Source: Sitta carolinensis (lineage: Eukaryota > Chordata > Aves > Passeriformes > Sittidae). From it: a stretch of DNA of 64,000 nt. The number at the start of each line of letters is the position of its first letter. Positions within the stretch are counted from its first letter, which is position 1. The notes beneath the pieces were generated by a model. It saw only the letters and a program-made list of their open reading frames with translations, was not told the DNA's origin and did no database searches. The position numbers and the translations under genes are program-made. Positions 12,857 to 24,560 of the stretch are shown piece after piece. The stretch is taken from assembly GCA_032173965.1 (NCBI GenBank), contig CM063284.1, forward strand, positions 119,200,410-119,264,409, in the 5' to 3' direction.

Positions 12857-13687
12857 TTTTGGAAAGAAACTTTATTTTGGAAGAGAAATTGGAAATGTAA
12901 CTGATCTGCTACACTTGGTACTTCAGAGGATATCCATGGAAGCAGAGTTTAATTTTCTATGGCAGAGATTGTTTCTCTGGCTCAGTTTCGTGTTCTGACC
13001 AATTTGACGTTGATGGGAATAGAAGCAGATGTTGGCACTCCTGTAATCCTTCCCCACAGCCTCAGCTGGGGTGGCTAGTTAGATCTTGAAGCAGCTGGGG
13101 GGAAAAAAAACCAAGCTAGTTTATTATATAGACTTATAGTATGGTTTACAGCGTCTCTCAGTGAATATATATGCTTCTGCCAGTTAGCTCTCAAGTATCA
13201 GTTTGATTTTATTACATCCTACTCTACTATCTTCTGCTTTTGCTAAAGTGGAAAAAATGGTTAGTTTTCTTTAAATGTGTCCTGCTAAAGGAGGCTGTAT
13301 CCTTGCTTTCCAATTGGTATAGAGATATTGTTTATAAGGTTAATTGTGCATGGTCTGTGTGACTTCTCAGGATCTGTATTCCCCTGCTGAGCATTCCCTG
13401 TCTCTTGTCTCAATACATATTTCTCTGTTGAGCAGACTAATTATTTGGAGAAGTGATTATAGCAATTCAGACTTTAGATAACCTTTATAGGCAAATTCAG
13501 TGTTACTAACCTTGACTAGGAACAGAGGATTTATGTCATGGATGAAAACTCCTCAAATGGTTATGCTATATAATAAAGTTAGGTGTTGGGCTTTCCACAA
13601 AAAAAAACCAATTTATAAGTGATCTTCTATGGCTGTTGTTTGGTACAAAAACAATGTGTGTGTTGTTTTTGTGTGCATGTGTATGTA

Positions 13688-13762
13688 TATCACAGAATAC
13701 CTTAAATTGGAAGGGTACCATAAGGATCATCTAGTCCCACTCACTGAATACGTTGTATGTAT
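13688..13762 (-). mobile_element. Short CR1 3'-end fragment, antisense
   Basis: The + strand reads 'ATCACAGAATACCTTAAATT' then 'GGAAGGGTACCATAAGGATC' and 'ATCTAGTCCCACTC', the reverse complement of the CR1 3' terminus. Only about 75 bp remain. Confidence 0.8.
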
Positions 13763-14227
13763 ATCTCAATTACAGTGATGATTAGTGACTTCATAGTGCT
13801 TTTCATAATTGCATTTATATTTTATAGGAGGGATTTAAATGAATGGAAGGGAAGGGTTTTAGCAGGCTGCATTTTTTGATAAGGTTATGTGATTTCCTTT
13901 CTCTTCAGGAAAAGAAAAACATCATTCTATGGCTACTTCATCATAAAAAGTCAAAAGGAAGTGCAAACACAATTACCATAGAAAGTCAATATCTTTTCCA
14001 TTCACTTCCAATTTTTTGCTGTTTTTAACTTGTTTAAGTGTTAACAAAAAATGTGAGTGTGGCATTCTATTTTTATTTGACTTTGCTTCTCTGTATCAAT
14101 GGCACCACCTGTGGTCCCTATCAGAGTAAGGGTAACTGCTTAAAAGCTGTTTATTTATTTGTAACCCCTGCCCCGAGGTTGAACACTCTGCTTTATGGAG
14201 TGGATTAGCAAGAAAGTTTGGTGAGAT

Positions 14228-14251
14228 TTTTTTTTTTTTGTGTGTGTGTGT
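14228..14251. repeat. T run followed by a (GT)n microsatellite
   Basis: Twelve T followed by about six GT units. Simple-sequence DNA of no coding value. Confidence 0.85.
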
Positions 14252-15394
14252 CTTTACTAGATGAGCACAGAGTTCATGCAATGTAGAATAAAGGCAAAAA
14301 GCAGAGTTTTTTCCATAGAATTTTCAAGTATATATCTTATCTTATTTGCAATTGGAGGGATTTATGCTAGACAATGACAAATGCTTCATACTTTTCAATG
14401 TATTTCCTCTTACTGCTCTCAGATGCATTTAGATTGTATTGTGAAAAACTCTTCTTGAAGGAAGAAAGGTGGTTTGTTGAGCTGTTCAGTGAAAAGTTTT
14501 GAATACTGAAGGGAGAAATCTTTGTTGCATAGCATTTAAGAAACTTTTCTAGTCTTAAGACCTATTGTAGACTGAGACAATCTTTTGAAGACTATAATAT
14601 GCTTAGAAGTGTTGTACAACTTCATGATTTATCTGTACTTATAAATAATATTTTCAGTGTTCCAGTTATTTCTTCATTCTGTCTTATAGTTCAGTCCTAA
14701 CTCTCCTGTAGTGTGAGCTGCTGATTTAGAAGAGGCGACTTGGAGGTCACCATCCATCAAAATGTCCAGGTTTAAGTTATTCTGTGCAGCCTAATGCTGT
14801 TGAATAGTATGCTGTTTGCAGTGATTTCAAATATTTATGGAGACATATTTTTCAACTCCTTTTGGCAGTAATTTTTGTCACCATTTTATAAACACCAAGC
14901 TTTAAAACTAGGCTTATATTTATTTGGTAAGGTTAGCATGAAGAGCAATTTTGTCAATTAGACAAAGTTGAAGTCATTGTAACATTATTACAATGTGTGA
15001 GAAATCGAATAGTTCTTTACATTGGGAACCAAATGGAACTGTCTTTTGGCCAAAATAAATCCAAACTGGCTGAAGTTGATCTAAGATACTAGTTGACATA
15101 GTTTGCTCATCTGTAGGAGGCTATAACCATCTATCTCTAAGTAATGTATGTGTCCCTGTTTGGAAAGGAATTGGATTACCCATGAATGAAATATAGGCTT
15201 GAGCAAAGTAATGAATTTTATTAAAGACTGCCATTTTTTACAAGTGTCTGGAAGAACTTCTTGTAGTCATATACTCATGCGTATTCTTTTTCAGAAATTT
15301 TGTCCAGCTACTTTTCTCTAGGGCTCAACTACATGTACATCAATTTGGTTTTCTGTTTGGGATTGAGCAGGATTATCACTGTGGTGAACATGTG

Positions 15395-15740
15395 GATTGG
15401 TGTGGGATTGGCTACTCAGGAGGAATGCAAGAATGAAGACAGTGGAGGCACCACTCCTGGAGGTGTTCAAGAGGTGTCTGGATCTGGAGCTGGGTGGTAT
15501 GTTTTAGTGATAGAGTCCTGTGCCTGGGATGGAATAACCTTGTTCACCTGTACAGGCTGGGGGCTAGAAAGCAGCCTTATGGAGGTTACTCTGGGAGTAC
15601 ATGTGGACAAGGACTGGAATATGAGTCAGCATTGCACCCTTGCAGTGCAGGAAAGAATCAGCATCCTGGGACTGTTCTAGCAAGGGTGTTGCCAGTAGGT
15701 CAGGGGAGGTAATTCTTTACCCTCTGCTCTACATCAGTGA
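15395..15740 (+). mobile_element. CR1 mosaic: 3'-region piece followed by an ORF2 piece, sense
   Basis: About 15395-15520 matches the CR1 3' region ('CTCCTGGAGGTGTTCAAGAG', 'GTGTCTGGATCTGGAGCTGG'). About 15555-15740 instead matches the upstream end of ORF2, reading TLGVHVDKDWNMSQHC then ERISILG with stops. In an intact element the ORF2 piece lies upstream of the 3' region, so the order here is reversed: two insertions or a rearranged copy. The 126-residue frame at 15300-15680 is produced by this relic and is not a gene. Confidence 0.78.
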
Positions 15741-16104
15741 GGCTTCTGAGAGTAATATTTTTGGTCCCTAATTGAAGAAATAATTTCACCTACAGACACA
15801 AGCCTGGTGCAGGGACTGACCAGCAAGGGGCCAGGAGCATATTGGTGCAAAGAGTCTGAGAGGGTTTCTTTGGCCTTGAGAAGGTTCTGTGGAATTTTTA
15901 TTATTGTGTAATATTCCCCAATGGATAGGTATGGGCAAGATGCAGCCACGTGCCTCTCAGAGGTGCACAGTGGAAGAAGGAGAGGCCATGGAAGATGAGA
16001 ATTCCAAAGCAATGTGAAGAGAAAAAATGTTGCTTACAATAAAACTGGTGAAAAACTGGTATAAGTTGCTCAGAGGCTGCTTTTTATTTTGCTTAAAAGT
16101 CATC

Positions 16105-16190
16105 TAGCAAGACTGGGCTACCTGTTCTAGTCTCTGTTCAAGCAATTGGGCTAGATGACCTCCTTTCCAACCTCCATGACTCATCAATTT
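16105..16190 (+). mobile_element. CR1 3'-terminal fragment, sense
   Basis: Reads 'GCAATTGGGCTAGATGACCT' then 'CCTTTCCAACCTCCATGACT', the CR1 end where the target would read CCAACC..TATGATTC. It could be the missing end of the 15555-15740 ORF2 piece, with about 365 bp of unrelated sequence between. Confidence 0.75.
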
Positions 16191-18111
16191 GCAGTTTATT
16201 GCTATGACAGGAACAAACGGCTGACTGCCTTGAAGTTTCAGCCAGCTTCAGGAGAACAGAAATTTCAGGGTTGCATCTCTGCTTTGTTTTCTTTATACTC
16301 TGAAATTGCAGTGCAAATGGCCAGGCTGTACTGTTCAGCAGACAATTATTCAAAATTCAAGAGAAAACTCAACTCGGGTACACAGTTTTAGGGTTTTTAA
16401 AAAATTTCAACTGTATTATTTTTGCTCAGGAAACAAAGAATCTGCCACTTCTGTACTATTTTCTATTCAGAGATGTCTCAGTGCATTGCTTTCATTAATA
16501 AATCATACCTGTGTAGTTCTACAAATGGGAAACTTAGATCTTGATTTTTGTGTCCCTATGGAAGTTTGTGCCAGAACCAGAAATATAATCTGATGTCTTG
16601 ATTCCCAGTTCACTACTCTGACAGCAAAACAACCCCTTCCCTTCATTTATAATTGATGCTAAAAGAATGTTTGTCTACTTAAAATGTCTGAGAAGCTGCA
16701 AGGATAACTTTTCAAAGCCAGCTTCATTTTGTGCTAGCTCGATTGCTCCTGGGATTGTCTCATAGGCTGCTCACAGTTGAATTTATCCTGTTGTAGGGAC
16801 AGAACTGAGAAATTAGGGGTTGACACTTATTTTAGGTTTCATGAGACCTCCAGATTGTCCTTTGTGCTTTTGGCAGTCTGGCTGCCAAGTCATCTGGCAT
16901 CCCTGATGGGCTTTCACGTTCAAGGCTGAAGAAGGGAATGTGTAGGAGAAACTGACAGAGCTGAAGTGAGTACTGAAAAAAAACAGTAATACATTGTAGT
17001 AAGGTGGCTTTCTTTATTTTAGTGTAATTTGTGTGATGCAGGACCCTTGACAAATTGATAATATCTTGATGAGTGAGGCAGAAAAAACAATCTGATCTTT
17101 GACTTTCCTAGGGAAGTTTTATATGAATTTCTACTTCAAAATGAAATTTGTCTGTGGGTGCTGATTCTTATGCCTGAATTTTAAATACACTATATGTATT
17201 GGTGTGTTTACTTTCTAAATACATTTTTGCCTCTTATAATAACTAGAACTAGTGACCAGTATCAATTAATATGATGGTGATTTTACATTAAAAAAGTGTT
17301 TTATAATTTGGCCTGGGAAATAGATTGTTAATTTTCTAAGGCTATATAAAAGGAATCATTCATAGAGTGAGGAATAAATGTGTTCCTACGTGTTGACTTA
17401 ACAATTCCAGTCTCTTTATGCCTAAATCAAATGTATTGTGGCAGTGATTGATGTCTGGGGTGCTATGAATTTGTGCGACAAGGTTGGGAAACCACTTCAT
17501 TTTATGGCTTAGCATGTGCTAATTAGCACTATATTCCTTGGGTTAGGTATCTGGATTCCTAGAAGAAATAGCCTGCGATGGCATGCTCTGAGACAACATC
17601 CTCTGACTCTGTGGTGTGAGTGTGGTCTTTGCTCTAAGAGTCACAGAGGCATTTGAGACTTACACAGATGTGGCAGCAACTGAAATTCTGCAGCATATAA
17701 GCAGCACTGAAAGCAGATACCACAGCCTGAAAAGGTAGAGGAAAGAAAAAAGTGTGACACGCCTGTAGAGTTAGTGTTGTGTCACTTGTAAAAAGTTTGT
17801 GGCTGAGTACTTTGTATTTATCTCTTTGTTGTCTTGGAGGGAGAGCCATTTTGCAGAAGCCATAGGAAGCAGGAAGGCAATAAATAAGTCCCAATTCATA
17901 GAATGCCTTTGTAAAAATAGCCACCCTGCATTTATAATGAAAGCTGCTTCCTTCCTTCTAGAGTCTGTTGGTTTTGCTTATGAAAGGTATGATAAAATAC
18001 TACTTAAAAATGAACTTGCAGGATATGTTAAAGACCTTAAATGAGATGTGCTGGAAGAACCTGTGAAACCTGTGAGTTGCTGTGGCAGATTTAAGAAAAG
18101 GTCTATCCCAG

Positions 18112-18482
18112 TGTCCTGTCCAGGACAAGGTTAATTTTTGCAGTAGACAGGAGGGGGGCATAGCTAGGACTTGGAGATTACTCTATACTGTCTCACATCG
18201 TTAGCCAGAGTGGGAAAAGGGCATCTCTTTTGGGGAGAAAGGGGTCGCTTCTGGTCAGGGTAGCATGGTGGAGGCAGTGGTCAGGTGTTGCTGTTTCCAT
18301 CTGAATCGTTTTTGTGCCCTCTGCCATTAGTAATGTTGCTGTTACTGTTAGTTTTCTTATCTCAGCCTGTAATCTTTACCTTTTTTGCCTCAAATTCTCC
18401 ACTCCAGACCACCACAAGGGAAGAGGAGAGCAGGGGCTGAGTGAGTGATGTGTGGTTTCCCTCGGAGCCATTTCCCACTAAA
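18112..18482 (+). mobile_element. Degenerate avian ERV solo LTR, probable
   Basis: Starts 'TGTCCTGTCCAGGACAAGGT' followed by TAATTTTTGCAGTAG, as in a common family of avian LTRs. Later segments resemble the rest of that LTR: a GTTGCTGTTACTG tract, CTTATCTCAGCCTGTAATC, and an 'AGTGAGTGATGTGTGGTTTC' end. I recognise no matching internal retroviral sequence on either side. Boundaries are uncertain and the family is not assigned. The assignment rests on remembered consensus features, not an alignment. Confidence 0.6.
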
Positions 18483-19700
18483 TTGGGGAAGCCATTACTG
18501 AAGTACAATGCACTGTAGTTTTTTTAATAATAGTAAGTAGTAGCATTACTTAGGGAGTTTGTGCTTCACAACCAGGGGCTGTCTGTCCTGAGGAGTGTAG
18601 ATGTAGGACCTGTTTACAAACTAAGTGATTTCTGAGTTTGATTACTTTATTTTTGTATTTGTGTATTGTTTTTTTTGGCATCTGTAACTTCTGAATGTGT
18701 ATCCCATAAAATAATTCCTTTTATGTATTTTAAATATCCTGTCTAAAAAATTTGCTAAGTACTTGCATCACTATTTTTCTTGTTGGAAATCTAATTATTC
18801 TTTTTATGAAACCCCTTTCATACTTTCAATCATCTTTCAAATTCCTCTGTGGTGAATTCTTCTGGTGTCAGTATCATCGATCTTCTGCCTAGTTTTGTTC
18901 TTAGTCTCTTGCATACAGTTTACAGAGGGCAAAAACTGACATCCCCAAACATGTGTAATAGATGTTTGAGGTACTGAATTTTGACTTTTCTTGTCATAAT
19001 TAAGTATCTCATACTTGTCATAATGACATCTTTCTTGACTGAAAGATGTTAGAATTCTGGTTTATCCTTCTGCAGTGTGTAGTTAGTGCCTTACTTAAGC
19101 CCTTTTTAGCCTCTTTACTTACCTTTAAATATAAGAAGTGGTATATTTAGAGATTAGGCAAGATTCTTGAAGTATGACTTATAGCTGCCATTTGCTTTTT
19201 CTTACCATTCTGATTTGCTGTGTGACTGGGGAAAATATCTAGAAAGAGGTCTCAATGAAGGATGAAGTAGCAAATCAGGAATAATACCAGGAAAAAATAC
19301 GAACAGTAAGAGCTATGAGATTAAGTTTCTGTGATCTGGAAATAGGAAGGAGAAAATATTAAGGAAAAATACACTAGCAGTGTAAAAAAGGAAGAAGAAA
19401 GGGTTGCTAAACTAGTTCTAAAAGTGAAAACTCGCACAAAAATTCCCTTTGAAACATGGCAAGTATGTGACTGAGATTTCCTCATGCTGTAGTATGTGTT
19501 AATAGGACAGGCATCACTGGCTTTTGCAGTGTTAAATTAGATGCTGCTCGTGGTCCCAGAAGTTAACTGTTATTGGATGTTTTCTGTGAGTGTGGAGCAG
19601 TAGCAGTGCAGTGTTTCTTTGACATCTTCAAATACAGTTAGCTTGAGGTGTGAAGATAGCATTTTCTTTGAATTTGGTTATTGTTTGTTTTTATATTTTA

Positions 19701-19753
19701 TGATAAATTTCATATTGAAATTTATATTTCATATGAAATTTCAATAATTATCA
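19701..19753. repeat. AT-rich nested inverted repeat (hairpin)
   Basis: TTGAAATTT at 19715-19723 pairs perfectly with AAATTTCAA at 19736-19744, and an outer TGATAA/TTATCA pair lies at 19701-19706 and 19748-19753. The loop itself contains the palindrome TTTCATATGAAA. No transposon ends recognised. Confidence 0.75.
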
Positions 19754-22700
19754 AGAAATAATTGAGTTGTTTTTTTTTTTTTATTGGAGAGAGCAACATG
19801 TAAGCTGTCCTTAGTTAATCTCTTTTATTAGTAAAAGAAACTTCCAGGTTTTCAGAAAGATGACTGGTTGAACATTTCAAAAGTGCTAAGTTGTAGATTG
19901 TTTCCAAAAGGTTGGAAATAATTTTGGCAGAGCTGAGATCTTTCTGTGGCTTAGAGTTACAGCAGAGACTTACTAAGTAGAAGGTTTGTATCTGTTGTTT
20001 TCTCTTAAGTGGGAAAGTTAATTTTCTATTAAGATATTGGTTCTGTGTTACACAGAACAACACATAAACACCATTAATAATAATACTGAAATTAATGAAT
20101 GGAAATTACAAAACTAATTGGTTGTAGACCACATTTAAATATCTTGTAATACACCTGAAAGGATTCTTTATGTGTGCAGGGGCAGAAGAGTTGAAGAGCT
20201 GATAGCAATAACTTTTCATTTACTTAAGGGTTCATTTATCTCTTTGACACTGCATGAGATCCTGTTTATTAAGAATAATGCCTGGAAGTTGGCAGTTATA
20301 TTCTGTATGAGTGTGTTAATTTCTTCCCATATGCTATGAGGTTGTCCTCACAGGAAATAAAGGGACTTTTTCCCATGTTTAGTTATACTGAGCTGTTACA
20401 ATAGTCAGACCGGACAGAAACAATGGGAAAGAAAGTTTCCTGTTTTCTGCAGATATTGAAGAGGTCTTCGACCTTTACCAAGGAAGATCTTCAGCCCCAT
20501 GGTGACTGCACAGAGAACTGAATGTCATTCCTGTATGAAGATGCTGTGAGCTCTCTTGTAAAGCTGTGCTTCAGTCTTACATCTTTAAGGCAATTTACTG
20601 TCCGTTCTATTTGTCTCAATTACATCTCAGTATCTGCACTTAGAAATAGCAAATTGACAGCAGGGAATGCTTCAAGTTACCTCTTAATAAGCACTCAGAT
20701 ATATTATGCTGTGTTTAGAATAAGTGTAGATAGGTGATGAAATAAAGCTTGAGCCTGACTGATATCCTCAAAAGGGAAGCAGAGGAGAAACAAATATAGT
20801 AGACTTGGAAGCTTTTCATAATAGTAAGGATTTGAACTGCAAAAATGAATCATGCTGTGTTTTTAGTCTACTGTGCCAGGACAAAATTGGGGAAGGGTGG
20901 TAAATCAGCATCTTGGCAAATACTGTGATGAAATTTGCATGTGGGGCTGAGGATAAATTTTGCTGATACAGCTGCAATATAAGCTGTGGTTTTCCATGAC
21001 TAGAGAAAGACAAAGGCTGTGACTGGCCTCGCCAAAAATAGTGTGAAAATCTTTTTCATCAATATTCTACCTGTAAGTTCAAAAGAGATTGCTTGTTTTT
21101 AAATTTCATGTACTTTGTTATGGAACATTCATATGAGTTGTAGGGGATGACCATCAGCCATGATTAAAGATTATTTTAATTGGAATACATGAAGATAAAT
21201 GTTGATCAGGAGCTGTACTACTGGTAGAATTACTTCATAATTTCATTCAGTAGACCAAGTGAAGAAACTTCTTCCAAGTTTAACAATGTTTTTTTTAGAA
21301 ATAAAATTTTATTTTATGGTTACAGTAGTTTATCATCTGTTATACTATCAATTTTTTAAGTAATTAAATTGACTATTTACAACTCAATCTCAGTAAGTTC
21401 TTAACTTTGATTTCATAATGCACTTTTCAACACATTCAATCCAGTAAAACATAGGTTTTCCAAATTAATTTGCAGGGTACTTCTTCACTAAGAAATATTT
21501 TCGATTCCTTCACATACTTTTTTGGGTCTGAGTCAAAATTTTCAGGTAAATTGGTTAACAAAGCTTCTCTTGTTTCTCTGTCAAATTTATTTCGTATACA
21601 AATGCCACTTTAAAATGGTTATCAATGCATTATTATATAAAACTCTCAGTTGTTCTGACATTTAAACAGATTTTTTTGTAGATTACTATATGGTATGTGT
21701 GAGCAAGTGATGCTTGCACTTGCTCTATCATGAAAAATGAAGGACCAACTGAAGTTTATTTGGGCATCCTGTGAGAAACGTGTACTGGAAATACACTGGA
21801 TTAATTAGTTTTCATCTCTATTACAGCAGCATCCAGCACAGAAAGTAATTTTTGCACTTGTAGTTTTTGCTAATAAAAAAGCTCAGTGCTTGGACCAAAT
21901 GGGATATTCTTATTACAATAAGAAAAAAAAAATATTAAAATATGACCACCATGACAACCATTTTGCATTTGCATATTGCATATCTTTGTAATGAAAAATT
22001 CCCCATATTTACTTGCCAAGTGCAATTTGGCTTTTGACTGCAAGAACTGTTAGATGTAAAACAGGGCTTTGGCAAAATGTTATTTTGTGTCTAAAATGTT
22101 TGTTCTTTGTATGCTGTTGTGTTTCTTAATGTGCCATGGCAATAAAGGCTGTAATGGCTATTCCAGTCCTTTTCCTGTTGTTTTCCAGCCACCAAACAGC
22201 TCTGGGATTATACAATGCTCTGACTTTCCCATTCATTTCTAAAACTTTTAATTCCATTTTTTATTAAAAAAATAAAATTAAAAACCCTTTTAATTAACTT
22301 TTAATAAGAGCCAATGTTTCTCATATTCTGACTAGTGATAACAAATGAAACATTTACTACAGTTATGCTATGGATTTCCAAAAGGAATTTACCAGTTTAT
22401 CAAAGCAATTCTGGTTGCTGACCCTTTATTCTTCCATTTCTGCAAATTTATTTATTTGGTTTTGTCATGCAGGAGATGGTGGATTGATAGATAGCTCAAC
22501 TTGAGATATGTGCAACATCCATTGTCGATAGGGCCAGCTGTAGCTTTACTGTGCACTAGACATGGGAAGCAAATATTAGCATATTAAATGTTCTTACTGT
22601 GGTATGGAGTCTTGTACAGTGAAAAATTTGAGGGCTTTTTTCTGGTAAATGAAAAATGTATGTAAACTGCAGATTTTCCACATGCAAGCAAATTCCACTT

Positions 22701-23929
22701 CTAAGGTTTTAAGACAAAATGAAGCATCTTAAAATAATAGTTTTGGCCTTTAGAAAGCTTCTGGTATTACAATAAAACCAAGTATTTTATGGGAATAGTG
22801 TTTTCACGAATTTTTGCATTGATGAAAAGTGGCTGCATCAGGTGCTATCAAATATTGCCATTCTATGTAAAGACTTATCACATCACTTTATAAATTAGTT
22901 TCTACTTCAGCAGATTGCCCCATACAAATATATCTAGGCCTCTGTTCCTAGTGTATCTTTAATTCCGATTTACATGCCTATACCAAATATTACATTGACT
23001 CAAAAGCTATGATGAATCATGACCAAACCTAAGATGTGAATATGGTTAACATAAATTATGAGGTAGCCTGATTCCATGCCCAGGCTAAGACAAAGACCTG
23101 AGGAACCAGACTGCTGGTTAAATTTCAGGTTCTCCTCAGATCTCAAGTGCTCCTGGTGCAGAGTGAAAACAGTTCAGCTGCTAACACTCTGCTGCCCCCC
23201 CTACTCACACAGGGACAGGACTTAGGCAAGGCACTTTGTGTTGGCCTGGGCATGCACTTCGACTTGATAAAGTACTTTTTTTACTGCTTTTTAATAACTA
23301 CTACTCAGGACTTTGCCACCTGGCCTTGGGGAATTAGATACTGCTGCTCCTGCCCAACAGAGGCTTTGATTTTTTTAATTAAAATGTCCATGTCTGATTT
23401 TTCCCTTAATGAGCGAGAATGTCTTCAGTGATAAGTACTTTGATAAGTGAAGAATGAAAATACATTTAGATTGTTCCAAATTTTCTGTAAGCAAACTTTT
23501 ACACAACAGACTTCTAAATTTGTATGCTCATACTTATGTATGACCACATAACTGGAAATTTTAGGAAAGCAAATTTTCCTTAGATTTTAGGGCAAGTTAG
23601 GGAATGGGCTGCTGATGCCATTCTAGTACCAGTTTTCTTTTCCGGTTTGTTTTAGAGGCAAATAAAGCTGTGCTAAATATGAGTAATAAAAAAATTATGT
23701 ACGTACAATATATTTATAAACATGTGGTTGGGAGTCAGTCCTAACCTGAGGTATTTACTAGAGATGCCTATGTCATGAGTTGTTTATCTAGGTAGTTAAT
23801 AGATGAAGACAAACTTGGGTAGGAGGCTTTGTGTCTTTCCTTTTTTGCTCAGTTACTGAATTAATTTAAATACCCTTCCTGAAAGCTGACTAATAGATTT
23901 GTCCCTTGTTTCTTTATTGGTCTTATCAT

Positions 23930-24560
23930 AGAATGGTTTGGATTGGAAGGAATCTTAAAAATCATCTATCTCCAGCTCCTCTGCCATGGGCAGGGAACCT
24001 TCCACTAGATCAGGTTGCTCAAAGCCTTCCCCAGGTGGAGTCCACAACCTCTCTGGGCAACCTGTTCCAGTGTGGAGTTTGTTAGATCTTCTCAAACCCA
24101 GTCTCCTACAGTGAGTAGTTCTTCGCTCTCCCAATTCCTGCTTTCACCTTTTGCTGCTTGGGTAATGGGATACTTGCTGGTGATGGCAGAGGTAAAAAAT
24201 GGCATTAAGTGCCTCAGTCTTTTCCATGTCCTGGTAACCAGTATCCTTCCTGAGTGGACCCACGTTTTCCCTAGTCTTCTGTTGCTGATGTACCTAAGGA
24301 AGCTCAATTTGTTACCCTTGATGTCCTTAGCCAGATTTACTTCAGCCACTACTTTAACTTTCCTAATTATCTCCCTGGCGGTTTAGACAATTTCTCTGTA
24401 TTCTTCCTGGGTTGCCTTTCCCTGCCTCCACCCTTTTTAAGCTACCTGTTTGTGTTTAAGTTTGTCCAGGGGCTACTTGTTCATCCATGCAGGCCTCCTA
24501 GCATTCTTTCCTAATTTCCTGTTACTTCAGAAGATTTCCATCAGATTTATCTATAAATTT
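23930..24560 (-). mobile_element. CR1 LINE, antisense, with internal deletion of the RT region
   Basis: On the + strand it starts ATCATAGAATGGTTTGGATT, the reverse complement of the CR1 3' end. On the minus strand, about 24560-24090 encodes a degraded version of the CR1 ORF2 stretch between endonuclease and reverse transcriptase: WMN.. near 24490, VNLAKDIKGNKLSFLRYI at about 24296-24349, then TWKRLRHLMPFFTSAI. This is followed almost directly by the 3' region ('TGGAACAGGTTGCCCAGAGA'), so the reverse-transcriptase core, over 1 kb in a full element, is missing. The frame also contains stops. The open frames 24015-24386 and 24092-24349 both come from this relic. Confidence 0.8.

Noticed and set aside
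14975..14995. CATTGTAA/TTACAATG hairpin
   Set aside because: An 8-bp AT-rich stem with a 5-nt loop is expected many times by chance in 64 kb of AT-rich DNA, and nothing around it supports a function.
15300..15680. 126-residue open frame
   Set aside because: It runs through CR1 3'-region and ORF2 fragments; the apparent protein is a reading of a broken mobile element.
24015..24386. 123-residue open frame on the + strand
   Set aside because: It is the antisense reading of a minus-strand CR1 relic whose true ORF2 frame lies on the other strand.
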